From Cephalopachus bancanus (taxonomy: Eukaryota > Chordata > Mammalia > Primates > Tarsiidae), in contig JAPVLO010000182.1 of the NCBI GenBank assembly GCA_027257055.1, positions 8,246,001 through 8,310,000 of the forward strand: 64,000 nt of DNA, in the 5' to 3' direction. Positions 35,478 through 48,062 of the stretch are shown here, piece after piece (position 1 is the stretch's first letter; each line of letters opens with the position of its first letter). Both the position numbers and the translations under genes were made by a program. The notes beneath the pieces are model-generated. The model saw only the letters and a program-made list of their open reading frames with translations. It was not told the origin of the DNA and searched no databases.

Positions 35478-35807
35478 CTCTTTATCTGAGCCTAGATATG
35501 GTGAGAAGATCTTGAACCTCCATAGGTCCTGTTGAGGCAGACCTGAACTCCAGAGCCTTGTCTCCTGTCCTGGCAGACACACTGGAGTGTCTGTTGAAGC
35601 CTTCTCTCTGAAGAAGGCTGAGAGAGCCAATAGTGTTAGGAGGTGAGGCAGTTGCTGGGACTATTCATTGAGTGTGTGACTGAGGGGACAGACAAGTAGG
35701 GCAAATCTGGCGAGACCCTTAGACTGGGTCTGGTACACCAACTTCTAGTCCTTAGTCCTACACTTTCCACTAGGATGGCTCCAGAAGCACAATTAAGCAT
35801 GTATTTA
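35478..35807. other. Unique, no feature seen
   Basis: About 330 bp without repeat or gene signal. Confidence 0.5.
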
Positions 35808-35890
35808 GATTTATTGTAGAGATGAGGTCTCGCCATGTTGCCCAGGCTGGTCTCCAATCCCTGGGCTCAGGCAATGCTCTCGCCTTGCTT
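35808..35890 (-). mobile_element. Alu left-arm fragment
   Basis: TTTATTGTAGAGATGAGGTC to CAGGCAATGCTCTCGCC only. Confidence 0.8.
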
Positions 35891-36558
35891 CTTTGTTACA
35901 GAGAAACAAAGAAGTCACAAATGCTTTGTGTATCTGCATAATAATATGAGTAGAATTGAGACAACTGTGTTTGTCAAAATAGTAAATTTCCATTACAAAA
36001 ATCTAAGACGATATGAAAAAACACAAAAGAGAAAGCAAGTATCACTCAATAGCCCATAATGCGGAGAGAACACTGTTATATAACAAGATATTTACACTCA
36101 GTCCTTGTATTGACAGTTTCCCTTGCCAATAAAAATAATTAAACTTATCTTTCTATCAAATATAGTAGATTCGATGTTTTATGAAACTCTTCCAAGGACA
36201 GTATGTCCCTAAATGGTAATATGTAATAACACACACACATACACACACACATATATACACATCATATCCAATAGATATGTATATGGAGAGAGATGTTATC
36301 CTTTATATGTACATATGTGTGTGCGTGTGTACTCACAATTATAACATATATATCCCCTTCCCTTTTAAAAGTACATGAATGCATGACTGAATTGGCACAA
36401 AATTAGGGGGATTTCTTAGCGATAAGAAACAACAAGAGGACATAAATTGAAAAGGATAAGTGTGCTGTAGAGCTAGTCTTTGTCTTGGGGCCTAATTGAG
36501 TTTTAATAGATAATATGGATAATACATATAAAGCCCAGGTATCAAGAAGGTTGGACTT
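35891..36558. other. A+T-rich DNA with CA/TA microsatellite
   Basis: Contains AACACACACACATACACACA near 36230 and GTGTGTGCGTGTGT near 36317; remainder unidentified. Confidence 0.5.
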
Positions 36559-36847
36559 GGCCAGGCTCGGTGGCTCAGCCTGTAATCCTGTGCTTTGGGA
36601 GGCCAAGGTGAGTGAATTGCCTGAGCCCGTGGGTTCGAGATCCGCCTGGGTGACTTGGCGAGACCTCATCTCTACAATAAAGCAAAAATTCGCTGGGCGT
36701 GGTAGTGCGTGTCTGTAGTTCCAGCTATTTGGAAGGCTGAGGCGGAAGGATCACCGGAGCCCAGCAGGTCGAGGCTGCGGTGGCTGGGAGCATCCTACTG
36801 CACTCCAGTCTGGTGACAGAGTGAGACTCCGACTCAAAAAAAAAAAA
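36559..36847 (+). mobile_element. Alu, window-specific type
   Basis: Sense; target duplication AAGGTTGGACT on both sides. Confidence 0.95.
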
Positions 36848-36915
36848 GGTTGGACTCACACATAAAACTGGGATTCCTGAGAGGTGAAATTCTTAGTAGA
36901 TAAACTAGAAAATGA

Positions 36916-36917
<2 letters not shown>

Positions 36918-36987
<70 letters not shown>

Positions 36988-36996
36988 CACACACAG
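36918..36996. repeat. (CA)n microsatellite
   Basis: Two long CA runs separated by CTCA, then CCACACACAG. Confidence 0.97.
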
Positions 36997-37810
36997 AAAG
37001 AGAGAGATAACGAGTTGGTGAAGACACTTGGCTGTCATCTAAAACCTGGTCTCAGATAATTCTCACAGACATAGGTCTAAAGGATGTAGACTTCACAATG
37101 AAAATTTCACAAACACACAAGGAAATAAATGAACCTGAATGAGAATATCAAATTTCTGAAAGAAGATAACAACTTGTACTTATCCAATATATAATACAAA
37201 ATAAATATATTTAATTTGTTTATGAAATAAGAGAGAGTACTGGAAGTATAATAGGGAGAAAACACTATCAAAATAATCTATTCAGATGTAAAGAAGAAAC
37301 AAATACAAATTTCAGAAAAGAAAAATATGTAATCATTGAAATTAGCAACTCAATAGATGGGATAATAAATTAGACACAACTGAAGAGAAAATTTGTGATC
37401 TGAAAGTTACTCTGACGAATGACTCAGGATACAATAGAAAGACAAATAGATGAAAGAGTTAGGAGATATAAAGAACAGAGTAAGGAAATATAACATATAT
37501 ATAACTGGAATTTCAAAGACTGACAGAGTGAATGGAAGAGAAGTGCTCAAAAAAGATAATGACTGAAAATTTTTTAGTCTTTATGAAAGATACCAGTTCT
37601 CAGCTTTAAGAAGCCAGTGCATCCCAAGTGGATAAAGAACAAGAAACCCATGTTTTGTAGAAAAATTGGAAACACTCAAGATAAAAGGGGTTCTTAAAAG
37701 GAGTCTGAAATAAAAGATAGATTACCTACAAAGCAATGAACACTCTATCCACAGCTCATTTTGAGAAATGAGACAGCAACAATGAAAGCCAGAAGACTAT
37801 GAAATAGTGA

Positions 37811-38108
37811 TTTTTTTTTTTGAGTGGAGGTCTCACCCTGTCACACAGGCTGGAATGCAGTGGTATGATCATGGCTCACTGCAGCCTTGACCTCCAGGGG
37901 GTCAGATGATCCTTCTGACTGAGCCTCCCAAGTAGCTGGGACTATAGTTGTGTGCCCCTATGCTTGACTTATTTTTTATTTTTATTTTTGTAGAAACGAG
38001 GGTTCACTACGTTGCCTACACTGGTCTTGAGCTCCTGAGTTCAAGCAATCCTCTCACCTCAGCCTCCTAAATTTCTGGGATTATAGGCTTGAGCCTTTGT
38101 GCCAGGCC
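37811..38108 (-). mobile_element. AluJ-like
   Basis: Antisense, diverged, inside the L1/HAL1 block. Confidence 0.92.
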
Positions 38109-38213
38109 AGGAATGGTAGTTTTTAAGTGTGATGTGAAAAGAGCTATTTTGCCAGACTTCTACTTTTACCAAAAATTATCTCTCAAACGTGAGAGCAAAA
38201 GACAATAAAAAAA

Positions 38214-38504
38214 ATTTTTTTTTGAGTTGGGGTTCTCACCCTGTCACCCAGACTGGAGTGCAGTGGCATGCTCACAGCCACTGCATCCTTAACCTGCTGG
38301 GCTTAGGTGATCCTTCAGCCTCAGCCTTCTAAGTAGCTGGAACTACAGGCAAGTGCCACATTGCCTGGCTAATTTTTTGATTTATTGTAGAGACGAGGTC
38401 TCACCAAGTTACCCAGGCTGGTCTCAAACCCATGGACTGGGGCAATCCTCTCACCTCGACCTCCCAAAGTGCTGGGATTATGGGCGTGAGCCACGGCACC
38501 TGGC
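38214..38504 (-). mobile_element. Alu, older type
   Basis: Antisense; GGCGTGAGCCACGGCACCTG end. Confidence 0.92.
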
Positions 38505-39030
38505 CTAAAATGTTTTTAAAAACAAAATAGATATAATTGACTATGAAAGACACTTACTGAAGAGATGTATAAAGATATATAACAGGAAGAAGAAAAATGT
38601 TCCCAGAAGGAGGTTTGAAGTGCAAGAATAAACGAAGACAGAGAATAGTAAATATTTATATGTATAAATAAATAATGATTACATAAAATAATAACAAGGA
38701 TAAACTTATTATTATTAAACACAAGTTATTATTGAAGTGAAAGTCAAGTTAGAATTAAAATCATGGCCAAAAGTACACTAACTATAGTATTTGGAGAGAG
38801 AGCAAAATAGGAAAAAATGAAAATTTTCTCTCTCTTTTTAAAAGATATACATAGTTGTGTGATAAAACTATAAAGGGAGGAAAGAAAATGATTAGCCCAA
38901 AATTTGGTGTAGTGGATGACCAGAAGGGGAAAGGGAGTAGAGAGGCTAGGGTACGGGCATGCAGAGGGCATGGCTTTGAAAGTATTGTAAGTATTCTATT
39001 TTTCATTACGGCTATACTTTGAAATGTAAA

Positions 39031-39355
39031 CATCTATTATACGTACGGTATAATAAACAAGGGCAAGTTATAAATGATGCTGTGATGACTGTTGTGGCGA
39101 CATGAATTATTTCACACACGAAGTAAATTCCTAGAAAAACTTTCAGAAAAGGGTGAGTACAATAAGTCGACTTTGAACTCATAGCCAGCCCTCCTCCTGA
39201 GGGCGCACCTACTTACACATCTACCAACCGTGCACGACAGGGCCCATTTTCCCACACCTCGGTGCACGTTTTATAAAAAAGGACATCTCTGATCATGTAA
39301 GCCGGCAAAGTGAGCAAGGATTGTTTGAGGAGTCTGGAAAGGACAAACGATTTAT
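39031..39355. other. Unidentified, possibly LINE-derived
   Basis: GGGCCCATTTTCCCACACCT resembles antisense LINE text, but too little is left to name. Confidence 0.35.
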
Positions 39356-39485
39356 GAAGTAGGTGGTATAATCAATCCCATTTTGTAGATACAGAAACTG
39401 AGAATCACTGAGGTGAAGTGATTTGTCCAGGTTCTCACGGTGACCTAGTCTCTTAACCCTCTGCTCAGTGCAGTGGTCTTTTTAC
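39356..39485 (-). mobile_element. MIR, antisense
   Basis: CATTTTGTAGATACAGAAAC and GTGATTTGTCCAGGTTCTCA. Confidence 0.65.
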
Positions 39486-40585
39486 TAAATCCCATTGCTG
39501 GCCACACACCATTGAACTTGTCTGCTGCTGCACACAAAAAACTTTCCCAGTTCAGCCACACCAGAAAAGAAGGCAGAGAAACGTGGGCACTGTGGGGTAC
39601 GAGTGGCGGTGGCTGGGCCGATGGGGAGGAGAAAGGTTTTCAGCATTTGTGTCCTCAAATCAGAGGACCATTCCCTTCCTTGGCTCTTGCTCCTTAAGCC
39701 CCTGATTATAAACTTTGGAGACAGAGGGTGGGAGGCCTATTTAATCAGCCTGGTGTCTGGCACATGGAAAGAACTCACTAAATATTTGCTGGCTCTGGAA
39801 TAAACTGTGGCTGATATTTTTGTCACCAAATATGGAGGAAAAACTGTCCCTTTGGCTGACTGCGTGAAGTGAGTCTGGGCCAAGGCAGGAGAAGGGACAA
39901 GTTGACCTTCTAAGGTCTCTTCCAGCTGAAAAGACGAGGGTTTGTCAGTAGCAGTGCTGTGGCATGCCAGCCCCCAACGCAACTCCTCCCCCCACCCCTG
40001 AGGTACCTTGGCTTTCTTTTCTCCAAGTGATTAGCAGGGAGGCTGGCAGGCAGTCGTGGCAATGCAAGTGTAATGTTCTGGAAACTCAGTCTTTTTCCTT
40101 TTTCTCTGAGGTTTTCCCTGGTGAATCAGGGAAAAGTCTTGCAGCTTAACAGGCAGACAGGGATGGGGCCCGGGAGTTTTGCCATCAGAGCCAGGAATTT
40201 ATCACTGTGACACTAACCCCAGGCATGGCTGCATTTGTTGGGGAGAAGTGGGAAGTTGTAGAGAGGACACTGCTGTTCTGTCCTGCAGACATGGTTCTGT
40301 CAGGGCGCTGAGACCCGGCCGTGATGCTGAGATCTGACTAGCCATCCATCCCTTGGGCCCATTCTGACCAAGGCACGCCAGAATACCTTCGGCTCATCAC
40401 CTCCAGCAAAAGGAACCAAGGGGTCTTGCAGCTCTTGTCTGGTACCCAGGACCTGCAGTACCCAAGACCACTGCACTGAGCAGAGGGTTAAGAGACTCAG
40501 TCTTTGAGACTGTCAAGCAGAGGCCTTGAGGAAGTGGGGAGGGCTAACAGGCCTGTCTGCTCCCGCCTCTTCTGTCCACAGAGGG
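39486..40585. other. Mostly unique DNA
   Basis: A MIR tail lies at 39740-39800 (TGTCTGGCACATGGAAAGAA). No supported gene. Confidence 0.5.
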
Positions 40586-40830
40586 ATGCGGCACATGAGA
40601 TCTTCCCCTTCCATATGTTTGCCCTTCATGTATTTGAAGAAAGCTCTCATGTCACTTTTTAGTCTTGTCTTCTTCAGGCTAAGTATCCTCAGCCGTTTGT
40701 TAAACCATACGACATGGCTTCCAGGCATATCAGCGTCTCGGACTCTCTTTTCTGGACATACTTGTTGGTGAATGTCTCCCTGATATGCTGTATTCTGTTT
40801 CCCAGGCTCAGTGCTTGAGACTTGATGAAT
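40586..40830 (-). mobile_element. CR1/L3-type LINE fragment
   Basis: Minus-strand translation gives RLKSDMRAFFKYMKGKH, resembling the CR1-family motif RLRGDMI..FKYLKG near the end of the reverse transcriptase ORF. An ancient amniote LINE relic, no coding function. Confidence 0.6.
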
Positions 40831-40854
40831 CTCTTTTGGCAGTGTCCTGTCACG

Positions 40855-40930
40855 GTTCAAGAGCACCAGCTTTGCAGTTAGGCTGATCTGGGTTCAAATC
40901 CTGACTCTGCCCAATTTACAAGCTGCATGA
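40855..40930 (+). mobile_element. MIR core
   Basis: GGTTCAAATCCTGACTCTGC preceded by AGAGCACCAGCTTTGCAG. Confidence 0.8.
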
Positions 40931-40939
40931 TTGGGATAG

Positions 40940-41625
40940 ATTGTGTTTTCCAAAGATTTACCTTGAGATATACCATTCCACATGTTCTTCTTGCAATGTG
41001 ACAACACTCTTCCCATCAGGTGGTGAGGTCTATGTCTCTTCCACTTGAACCTGGGTCGGACTTTGTGACTACTCAGCCAATAAAAGATGACAGAGTGATG
41101 TTGTGTGACTTCTGAGGCTAGATCATAAAAATACCAGGCACTTCTCTCTTTTTCTTTTGGTTGTGTGTTCTTCTTTTTTTTTTTTTTTTTCCTGAGACGG
41201 GTGTCTCACTGTGTTAATCAAGTTGATCTCAAACTCCTGGTCTCAAGTGATCCTTTTGCCTTGGCCTCCCAAAGTGCAGGGATTATCAGGTGTGAGCCAC
41301 CATGTGCTACCTGGTTGTGTATTCTTGAACTCAGTCGCCATGCTGTGAGGAAGCCCAAACTGACCCAAGTGGAAAGACCCTGTGGAGAGCCAAGTGCAGA
41401 TGTTTTGGCTATAACCAGCTGAGGTCCTGGTCTATAGCCAGTGTCAACCACTGGACATGTTGTGAGGAAGTCAGACATGGCTCCAACCCTAGCCGCCATC
41501 TGACTGCAACACCATGTGCAACCTCAGGCAAGGATCACCCAGCCGAACCCAGCTAATCCTAGAATAAAATAGCTGTAAGTCATTAAGTGTAGGAGTGATT
41601 CATTATGCACCCACAGTCTATCATA
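40940..41625 (+). mobile_element. MLT1-like LTR split by an Alu monomer
   Basis: Sense LTR text (GTGACTTCTGAGGCTAG; CCATGCTGTGAGGAAGCCCA; TCTGACTGCAACACCATGTG) interrupted at 41172. Confidence 0.75.
41172..41312 (-). mobile_element. Alu monomer (FLAM-like)
   Basis: Antisense; one arm with a T-tract, ends GTGAGCCACCATGTGCTACC; GGTTGTGTNTTC lies on both sides as target duplication. Confidence 0.85.
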
Positions 41626-41639
41626 ACAGTGATCACAGA

Positions 41640-41800
41640 CTTTACTTGGACTTTCCATGCCTCAGTTTCCTTATTTATGAAATGAGGACAATGAAATCAA
41701 CCTTAGAGTATGACTATGAAAATGAAACGACAATACATAAAAGTACTTAGCTCATGCTTGCCGCGCAACCATGATGCAATAAATGATTAAATGTGATTAA
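41640..41800 (+). mobile_element. MIR
   Basis: ATGCCTCAGTTTCCTTATTT then AAAGTACTTAGCTCATGC. Confidence 0.75.
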
Positions 41801-42395
41801 TGGCATCATGAGTGAGATGTGAAGGGAACTTGGACGGAGACGTCAGGACTAGAAAGAATGGGACAGCTTCTAGGGGGATAAGCCCATAGTTGAACCACAA
41901 GTGTCAAGTGTGCAGTGAGCTATGACAAGATTTAGGCAGCATCCAGTGTGAGGAAGACCAGTCTGATTTGGGGAATCCTTTGTTTCCTGGCCTGCATGGG
42001 GCACGCGAGCCATCAGCAGTAAGGCTGGAGATGAGAAGGCAAAGCCTTGGCCAACCCTGGGATTGGTTGCTGAGAGGGTGTGGACAGCAGACACCTTTTG
42101 CTGTGAGATTTGGCAGTGTGGGGATTTGGCCACGGGGGTACAGCAAACTCTGAGGGGGAGAGGGGTTTGGGTGAATATCCCAGGAATTTGAGGTCACAGC
42201 TGGCAGAGTCAACAAAGCCATAAGGCAGGGAGCCAGGGAGATGCCCGATTAAATTTTTGTGCATAATGTTTTCTTGTGGTTTGGGCCCCTGCTTCACAGA
42301 GGCTCAGGTCTCAAGCCCCAGGGCATGAAAGGTGTAGCTTGCTGAAGCAAGTGTCTGAAAAATTCAGGCAGTCATTCACTGTTAAATCTTAAAAA
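41801..42395. other. Unique, no feature seen
   Basis: Overlapping frames up to 105 codons on both strands, none recognisable. Confidence 0.5.
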
Positions 42396-42713
42396 AGCAA
42401 AACTAGCCACGCCCTCCTTGTCGCAGGCGAAATATCTCACCCAGGTCAGAGCAGAGCAGAGCAGAGAAGGATAGGTTTATCGAGTGCACTGCAAGGGAGC
42501 AGTGGAGCAGCCATAGAAGAGCTGTGGGCTCTGAGTCAGCACTCTGAGATAGTTTTTATAGAGGAGCTGGCCTCTTTGAAGTTCCCACCATGCAAATGAG
42601 GGATTAAAACACGGCAGTTCTGATTGGTTGATGACTTTGATCGTGGGCAGCTCGTTGGTCAGTTAGAGGTTAATGTGAACACAAGGTGGCTCTTGTCTTA
42701 TAAAATGACTTCC
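42396..42713 (-). mobile_element. ERV LTR, antisense
   Basis: On the minus strand, in order: an octamer (ATTTGCAT), a CCAAT motif (TCAACCAATCAG), a TATA box (CTCTATAAAAACTATCTC), an ATAAAC polyadenylation-like site and a GCTCT repeat in R/U5. The CCAAT motif actually precedes the octamer. This is the layout of a class I LTR; its ends are uncertain and no internal sequence follows. Confidence 0.6.
42444..42468. repeat. (AGAGC)n
   Basis: Four to five GCAGA units within the LTR. Confidence 0.85.
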
Positions 42714-43270
<557 letters not shown>

Positions 43271-43564
43271 GGCCTGGGCGTGGTGGTTCACAACTATAAT
43301 CCCAGCACTCTGGGATGCAGAGGCAGGAGGACTGCCTGAGCCCAGTTCACAACTAACCTAGGCAACACAATGAGACCTTGTCTCTACAAAAAATTAAAAA
43401 ATTAACTGGATGTGGTGGGGTGCATGCCTGTAGTCCCAGCCACTCAGGAGGCTGAGACAGAAGGATTTCCTGAGCCCAGGAGGTTGAGGCTATGGTGAGC
43501 CATGATCATATCACTGTACTCCGGCCTGGGAGAGGTCAGAGTGAGACCTCAACTCAAAAAAAAA
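43271..43564 (+). mobile_element. AluJ-like
   Basis: Sense dimer, GGCCTGGGCGTGGTGGTTCA head. Confidence 0.92.
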
Positions 43565-44040
43565 TTATTTTTATATTAAAACAAACCCAGCTATAGTATG
43601 GAGTAGAGTATATAATTTGCATGAATTTCTAGGCGATAATAAGACATCAAAGAAACATGAAGCATGCCTCACTCTTTTGTACTGTCATTTTTAACGGCAG
43701 GTGGCCATTTAACGTAAGGGGATCGTTTGAATGCATTGAAGGAGAGGAAGAGGAAGGAGATAAGTGACAATCTAGGGGCAATATAGACACTCAGGGTCCT
43801 TTCTTGAGGCACAGAGTCCTTTACCCAATGGGCAGGAAGATGACCTGGAGGATAATGTGGGAGTCTTGAAGTCATAAATTAGCTGTTAGAGCTTACTTAC
43901 TTATTAAGTCGGGGGCTTAATTCCAAGTTAGTGTCATCCCCGACCTCCTCCTCAGCCTGTTGGCATAGAACAGTTGAAGGCTGGGGTGGCACCTGAGTAG
44001 CAAAGTGTGCTGTACCTGACATGGGACTCAGAACTAACCC
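43565..44040. other. Unique, no feature seen
   Basis: No repeat or gene signal I recognise. Confidence 0.5.
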
Positions 44041-44265
44041 AGATAAAGTGTGCAGAGTGAAGCTGTTCTGTCCCAGCTCTGATATTAACAAACTCTAAAA
44101 CCAAGGCAATTGACGTAACTTCTCTCTGCTTCAGTTTTGGCATCTGTAAACTGGTGATAAAAGTAGCATCTCATAGGGTGGTTGGGAGCATTAAATGAGT
44201 AAATTACAGCCCTTAGAGTATCACTTGGGACACAGTGTTCAGTATATGCTAATTATTATTACGGT
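44041..44265 (+). mobile_element. MIR
   Basis: CTTCAGTTTTGGCATCTGTA, CATAGGGTGGTTGGGAGCAT and TAATTATTATTA end. Confidence 0.85.
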
Positions 44266-44535
44266 ATCATCTATGATTGCATAGCTTCTCATGGTAAACG
44301 TGTCCCACTCTTGTTTCAAACTGAGCTTGTGTCTAATTGAAACTCTTGGGTCCTTTTCATTGGAATTGTTGTCAAGCTTGTACTCTGTGCTGTCGTTAGT
44401 TTTTAACTGCATGGCTTATTAATGCTCATGGTCTTGATTCTGATATATTATTCTTGCCCGTGGTAGATACCCAACTGCATCTTCTTTTTGAGAGCCAGTT
44501 GGGTTTCAGGTTCTAATGGCATTTGTAATTTTACT
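44266..44535. other. Unique, no feature seen
   Basis: Spacer between two MIRs. Confidence 0.5.
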
Positions 44536-44775
44536 GTCCCCCATTTCACAGATGACAAAGCTAAGAGATGGGAACTACTACCTGTTGAGTGAGTCCCTTG
44601 TGCCAGATTTTGGGCTGGATGCTTTCCATAGGGCATCTCAGTTAATCCTCAGAATAATCTAAGGAGGCAGGATTGATTATTTCCATTTTACACATGCAGA
44701 AACTGCAGAGAGGTAAAGCAAATTGCCCAAGGTTACTCAGTGAGCTCAGTGTTTTTTCCCTTAGCTTAGCTTACT
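44536..44775 (-). mobile_element. MIR, antisense
   Basis: GTTAATCCTCAGAATAATCT, CCATTTTACACATGCAGAAA and TTGCCCAAGGTTACTCAG. Confidence 0.85.
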
Positions 44776-45010
44776 CTGCTCCCTAGTTTGGGTCATCTGT
44801 AGACCTAACTGTTATAGCTGCATTCAAGCTGTCAAAGTAGATTTTTTAAAAAAATAGGACAAAACCAACGACAGAGATAAACCACAGGAGAACTTCTTCT
44901 AGGTAGATCTATGACTCTTACATCAATCCATGTGCTTTTTATATGAGATCATTCAACCACTGAAGCTGGAATCAGATGCTGCTATTGGAAACTGAGGTTT
45001 AGAGCGTCTT

Positions 45011-45295
45011 TTTTTTTTTTTTTTGAGTTGGAGTCTCACTCCGTCACCCAGACTGGAGTGCATTGGCTGCCCGGCCACCGCAGCTTCGACCTGCTGGGAT
45101 CCAGCGATCCTTCCGCCTCAGCCTTCCAAGTAGCTGGAACTACAGGCGCCCGCTACTACGCCCGGCTAATTTTTTGATTTATTGTAGAGATGAGGTCTTG
45201 CCAAGTTGCCCAGCGGCTCTCGAACCCATGGGCTCAGGCAATCCACTCATCTCAGCCTCCCAAAGTGTGGGATTACAGACTGAGCCACCGAACCT
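45011..45295 (-). mobile_element. Alu, window-specific type
   Basis: Antisense; target duplication GGTTTAGAGC[G/A]TCTT on both sides. Confidence 0.95.
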
Positions 45296-46165
45296 GGTTT
45301 AGAGCATCTTAAGAAGTCACCCCAAAGCCCCTCCTTCCTTTTCCTCTTTAAGGGAAAGACCTCTCTGCCTCAGTTCTTTTTTTGCCTATCTTGGGTGGAG
45401 TCTGGATGCTTCTAGAGTCACTGAATCAATGTCCTAAATCAATCCCAGAAAATGTTCCTTTTCGAGCTGAGTGTGAGAAGCTTTACAGAGCATCCTGGGA
45501 ACAGTCGGCATCTGCTTGTGTTTACTTTTGCTGTTGATGAAAGCTGACAGTCAGAGCACCAGAAGCCCGGACTATAAACTACAGGATTGCTGACTAGAGG
45601 GGGGAGTCCCAAGTGGCGGCTAGACAAAAGGGACCCCCCCCTTCCCACCATCACAGCCCTAGGCTTGACAGGAGAGCGACAGGTTATGGGAAAAAGAGGA
45701 GGGGGATTGTCTAATGCCAGTTTCTCCCCGGATGGCTTCTGCCCCACTTCGGATAGAAGGAAGCAGGTATTGGGCTGGAGGTTAATGCCCGTGGGTACCA
45801 GGACTGTACCCAGGCACCTGTGGACACCCTGTGGACAGCAGCATTCAATACCCTTTCTCTTATGAGGAAATTGTGGTGGCTGGAACCCTGGACAGCGTGA
45901 TGAACTCTCTAATCCCCGCTGATTCAGGGAGATTGAGAATGAGAGAGAGAGAGCGGAGCCAGGAGAGGGTGTCCCGATCTCTGCTCGTGGAACGACATTC
46001 CCACATGGGTTGGAACTCTCCTGCTCATCTCTATGCCACACAGTGGCAGGTGCAGCATAGTGGGGTGTTTGCACCCGGAATAAGTTTGATCTTCTACCTC
46101 CTCTGTGTGACTTAGAATAAAATCCCAAGTGCCCTCCAGGGGCCCAGTGGTTTCACCTCCCCCTC
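45296..46165. other. Unique DNA with the window's longest open frame
   Basis: A 229-codon minus-strand frame (45439-46128) lies here. It is Ser/Pro-rich, has no recognisable domain, signal peptide or membrane segment, and is overlapped by plus-strand frames of 92-94 codons. I treat it as a chance frame. Confidence 0.45.
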
Positions 46166-46575
46166 CAGCCTCACCTCCTCCATGCTGTGCTTTGAACATG
46201 CCAAGCACGCTCCTGCTCAGGGTCTTTGTGCTTTCTGTTCCCTTTCTCCTACGGTTGCCAGATTTAGCAAACAAAAATACACAATGCCCAGTTAAAATTG
46301 AATTTCAGGCAAACAATGAATAATTCTTAGTATCAGTAGGATTCATGCAATATTTGTTTACCTGAATCTCTCATATAACTGAACATCCTGTGCTTAGTCT
46401 GGCAACCCAGAGAACCTTCTGGAAAGCTGTTCCCTCTGATGCTCCCTCCTCCACGTCTCCTCCCCTCACCAAGGCCTGTCCTCTGTTTCCCCTGCTACAA
46501 ATAGCATTCTCATAAATCAACTCTCTTATCATGCTTGATCTTCCTCTGTAGCTCTTACCACTACCTCATGTGATA
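46166..46575 (+). mobile_element. L2 fragments flanking a palindromic DNA element
   Basis: L2-like text before (CTCAGGGTCTTTGTGCTTTC) and after (CTTCTGGAAAGCTGTTCCCT) the element at 46253-46409. Confidence 0.6.
46253..46409. mobile_element. Short TIR element, MER-type
   Basis: Ends GGTTGCCAGATTTAGC / TTAGTCTGGCAACC are inverted repeats; the body (CAGTTAAAATTGAATTTCAG) is that of a widespread mammalian non-autonomous DNA repeat whose name I cannot fix. Confidence 0.65.
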
Positions 46576-46600
46576 TTTTCTTTATTCCTTCCTTCCTTTC

Positions 46601-46601
<1 letters not shown>

Positions 46602-46688
<87 letters not shown>

Positions 46689-46690
46689 TT
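46602..46690. repeat. (TTTC)n
   Basis: About 22 perfect TTTC units within a longer pyrimidine tract (46576-46796) of C/T strings. Confidence 0.97.
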
Positions 46691-46795
46691 CTGTCTCTCT
46701 CTCTCTTTTTCTCTCCTTTCCTCCCTCCCTTCTCTCTCTCCTTCTTTCCTTCTTTTCTTCCTCCCTTCCTCCCTTCTCTCTCTCTTTCTTTCTTT

Positions 46796-47023
46796 TTGAA
46801 TTGGGTTCTCACTCTGTCACCTAGGCTGGGGTGCAGTGGCACTCCTGGGCTCAGGCCATCCTTCTGCCTCAGCCTCCTGAGTAGCTGGGACTACAGGCTT
46901 GAGCTGCCACGCCCTGCTAATTTTTTGTAGAGATGGGAATCTCGAACTCCTAGGCTCAAAAGATCCCCCCACCTCGGCCTCCCAAAGTGCTGGGATTACA
47001 AGTATGAGCTGCTGTGCCCGGCC
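46796..47023 (-). mobile_element. Alu with deletions
   Basis: Antisense, short (right arm and left arm each trimmed). Confidence 0.9.
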
Positions 47024-47172
47024 TGATATTAGTCATCTATTCATTTATTTTGTTGACTTTGTCTTCCTGGCACATGGCAGCTCCACCAGGACAGGGATTT
47101 ATGTCTTCATGGTGTATCTTCTCTGGATCTGTTGGTGCAAAATAAATGTTTGCCAAGTGACTGAATGACCTT
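47024..47172 (+). mobile_element. L2 3' end
   Basis: CCACCAGGACAGGGATTTAT and AAATAAATGTTTGCCAAGTG, the L2 terminal phrases. Confidence 0.75.
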
Positions 47173-47424
47173 CTTACCTTTCACCTTTTGTGATGTGGAC
47201 TGTTGGTCTCTCTAATCTCATCTCAGGCTACTTCCCTTCCCACAGGGCACAAACTCACTGGTCTTCTGCTTGATCAGCAGGCATGTCAAGCCCATTCCTA
47301 CTTCTGGGACTTTGGAATTTGCTACCTATGAATAGTTTCTGTGATGAATTTCCAGGAACTCTTTTGATGGAAATTCATCTTAGCAAGTTAATGCCAGATC
47401 TTCTTGGCATTACTGTTTTATCCA

Positions 47425-47711
47425 TTTTTTTTTTTTTTTGAGTTGGAGTCTCACTCCGTCACTCAGACTGAAGTGCAGTGGCCGCTCCCGGCCACCGCAG
47501 CCTCGACCTGCTGGGCTCCGGCGATCCTTCCGCCTCAGCCTTCCGAGTAGCCGGAATTACAGGCATGTGCTACCATGCCCGGCTGATTTTTTGATTTATT
47601 GTAGAGATGAGGTCTCACTGCCCAGGTGGGTCTCGAACCCGCGGGCTCAGGCAATCCACTCAACCTCAGCCTCTCAAGGCGCGGGATTACAGGCTGAGCC
47701 ACCGAGCCCGA
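47425..47711 (-). mobile_element. Alu, 5-bp-deleted subfamily
   Basis: Antisense; TCTCACTGCCCAGGTGGG; flank TCCATTTTTTT repeated. Confidence 0.94.
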
Positions 47712-47717
47712 CTTGTC

Positions 47718-47987
47718 CATTTTTTTAAAGGTGGGATCTCACTCTGTTGTCCAAGCTGGAATGCAGTGGTGCAATCACAGTTCACCACAGCATCAACTTT
47801 CTGGGGTCAGGCAATCCTTCCACTTTGGCCTCCTGCGTAGCTGGAGCTATAAGCATGTACCACCACACCTGGATAATTTTTTATTTTTTGTAGAGACAAT
47901 GTCTCCCAGGCTCTTCTTGAACTCCTGGGCTGAAGCCTTGGTCTCCCAAAATGCTGGGATTATAGGCGTGAGCCACCACGCCTTGCC
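47718..47987 (-). mobile_element. AluJ-like, adjacent
   Basis: Antisense dimer, diverged, with a left-arm deletion. Confidence 0.9.
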
Positions 47988-48062
47988 ATTAAAAAAAAAA
48001 AACTTATCTTCACTCTCAGACTTATTTCCTCGCTCCTCCGTATTGAACAACCCTTGGGATTT

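Larger units (their letters stand above)
36848..39030 (+). mobile_element. Old L1/HAL1-like block with two Alus
   Basis: A-rich sense sequence with ORF1-end features (GCCAGAAGACTATGAAATAG; CAAACGTGAGAGCAAAAGAC). Frames are destroyed. HAL1 and L1M cannot be separated by eye. Confidence 0.6.
47335..48062. repeat. Duplicated segment, copy 1 (split by Alus)
   Basis: 47335-47424 and 48000-48062 together match 49808-49972 in order and orientation (shared GCCAGATCTTCTTGNC and TTGAACAACCC) at about 75-80%. Confidence 0.65.

Noticed and set aside
40513..40866. 117-codon minus-strand frame as a gene
   Set aside because: Its centre matches a CR1/L3 reverse transcriptase end; a LINE relic, not a host gene.
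45439..46128. 229-codon minus-strand open frame, the longest in the window
   Set aside because: No recognisable domain or motif, overlapped by plus-strand frames of over 90 codons, starts in an old L2-like region, and no splice or promoter context. Treated as chance.
46582..46842. Lys/Glu/Arg repeat protein
   Set aside because: Translation of the (GAAA)n strand of a microsatellite.
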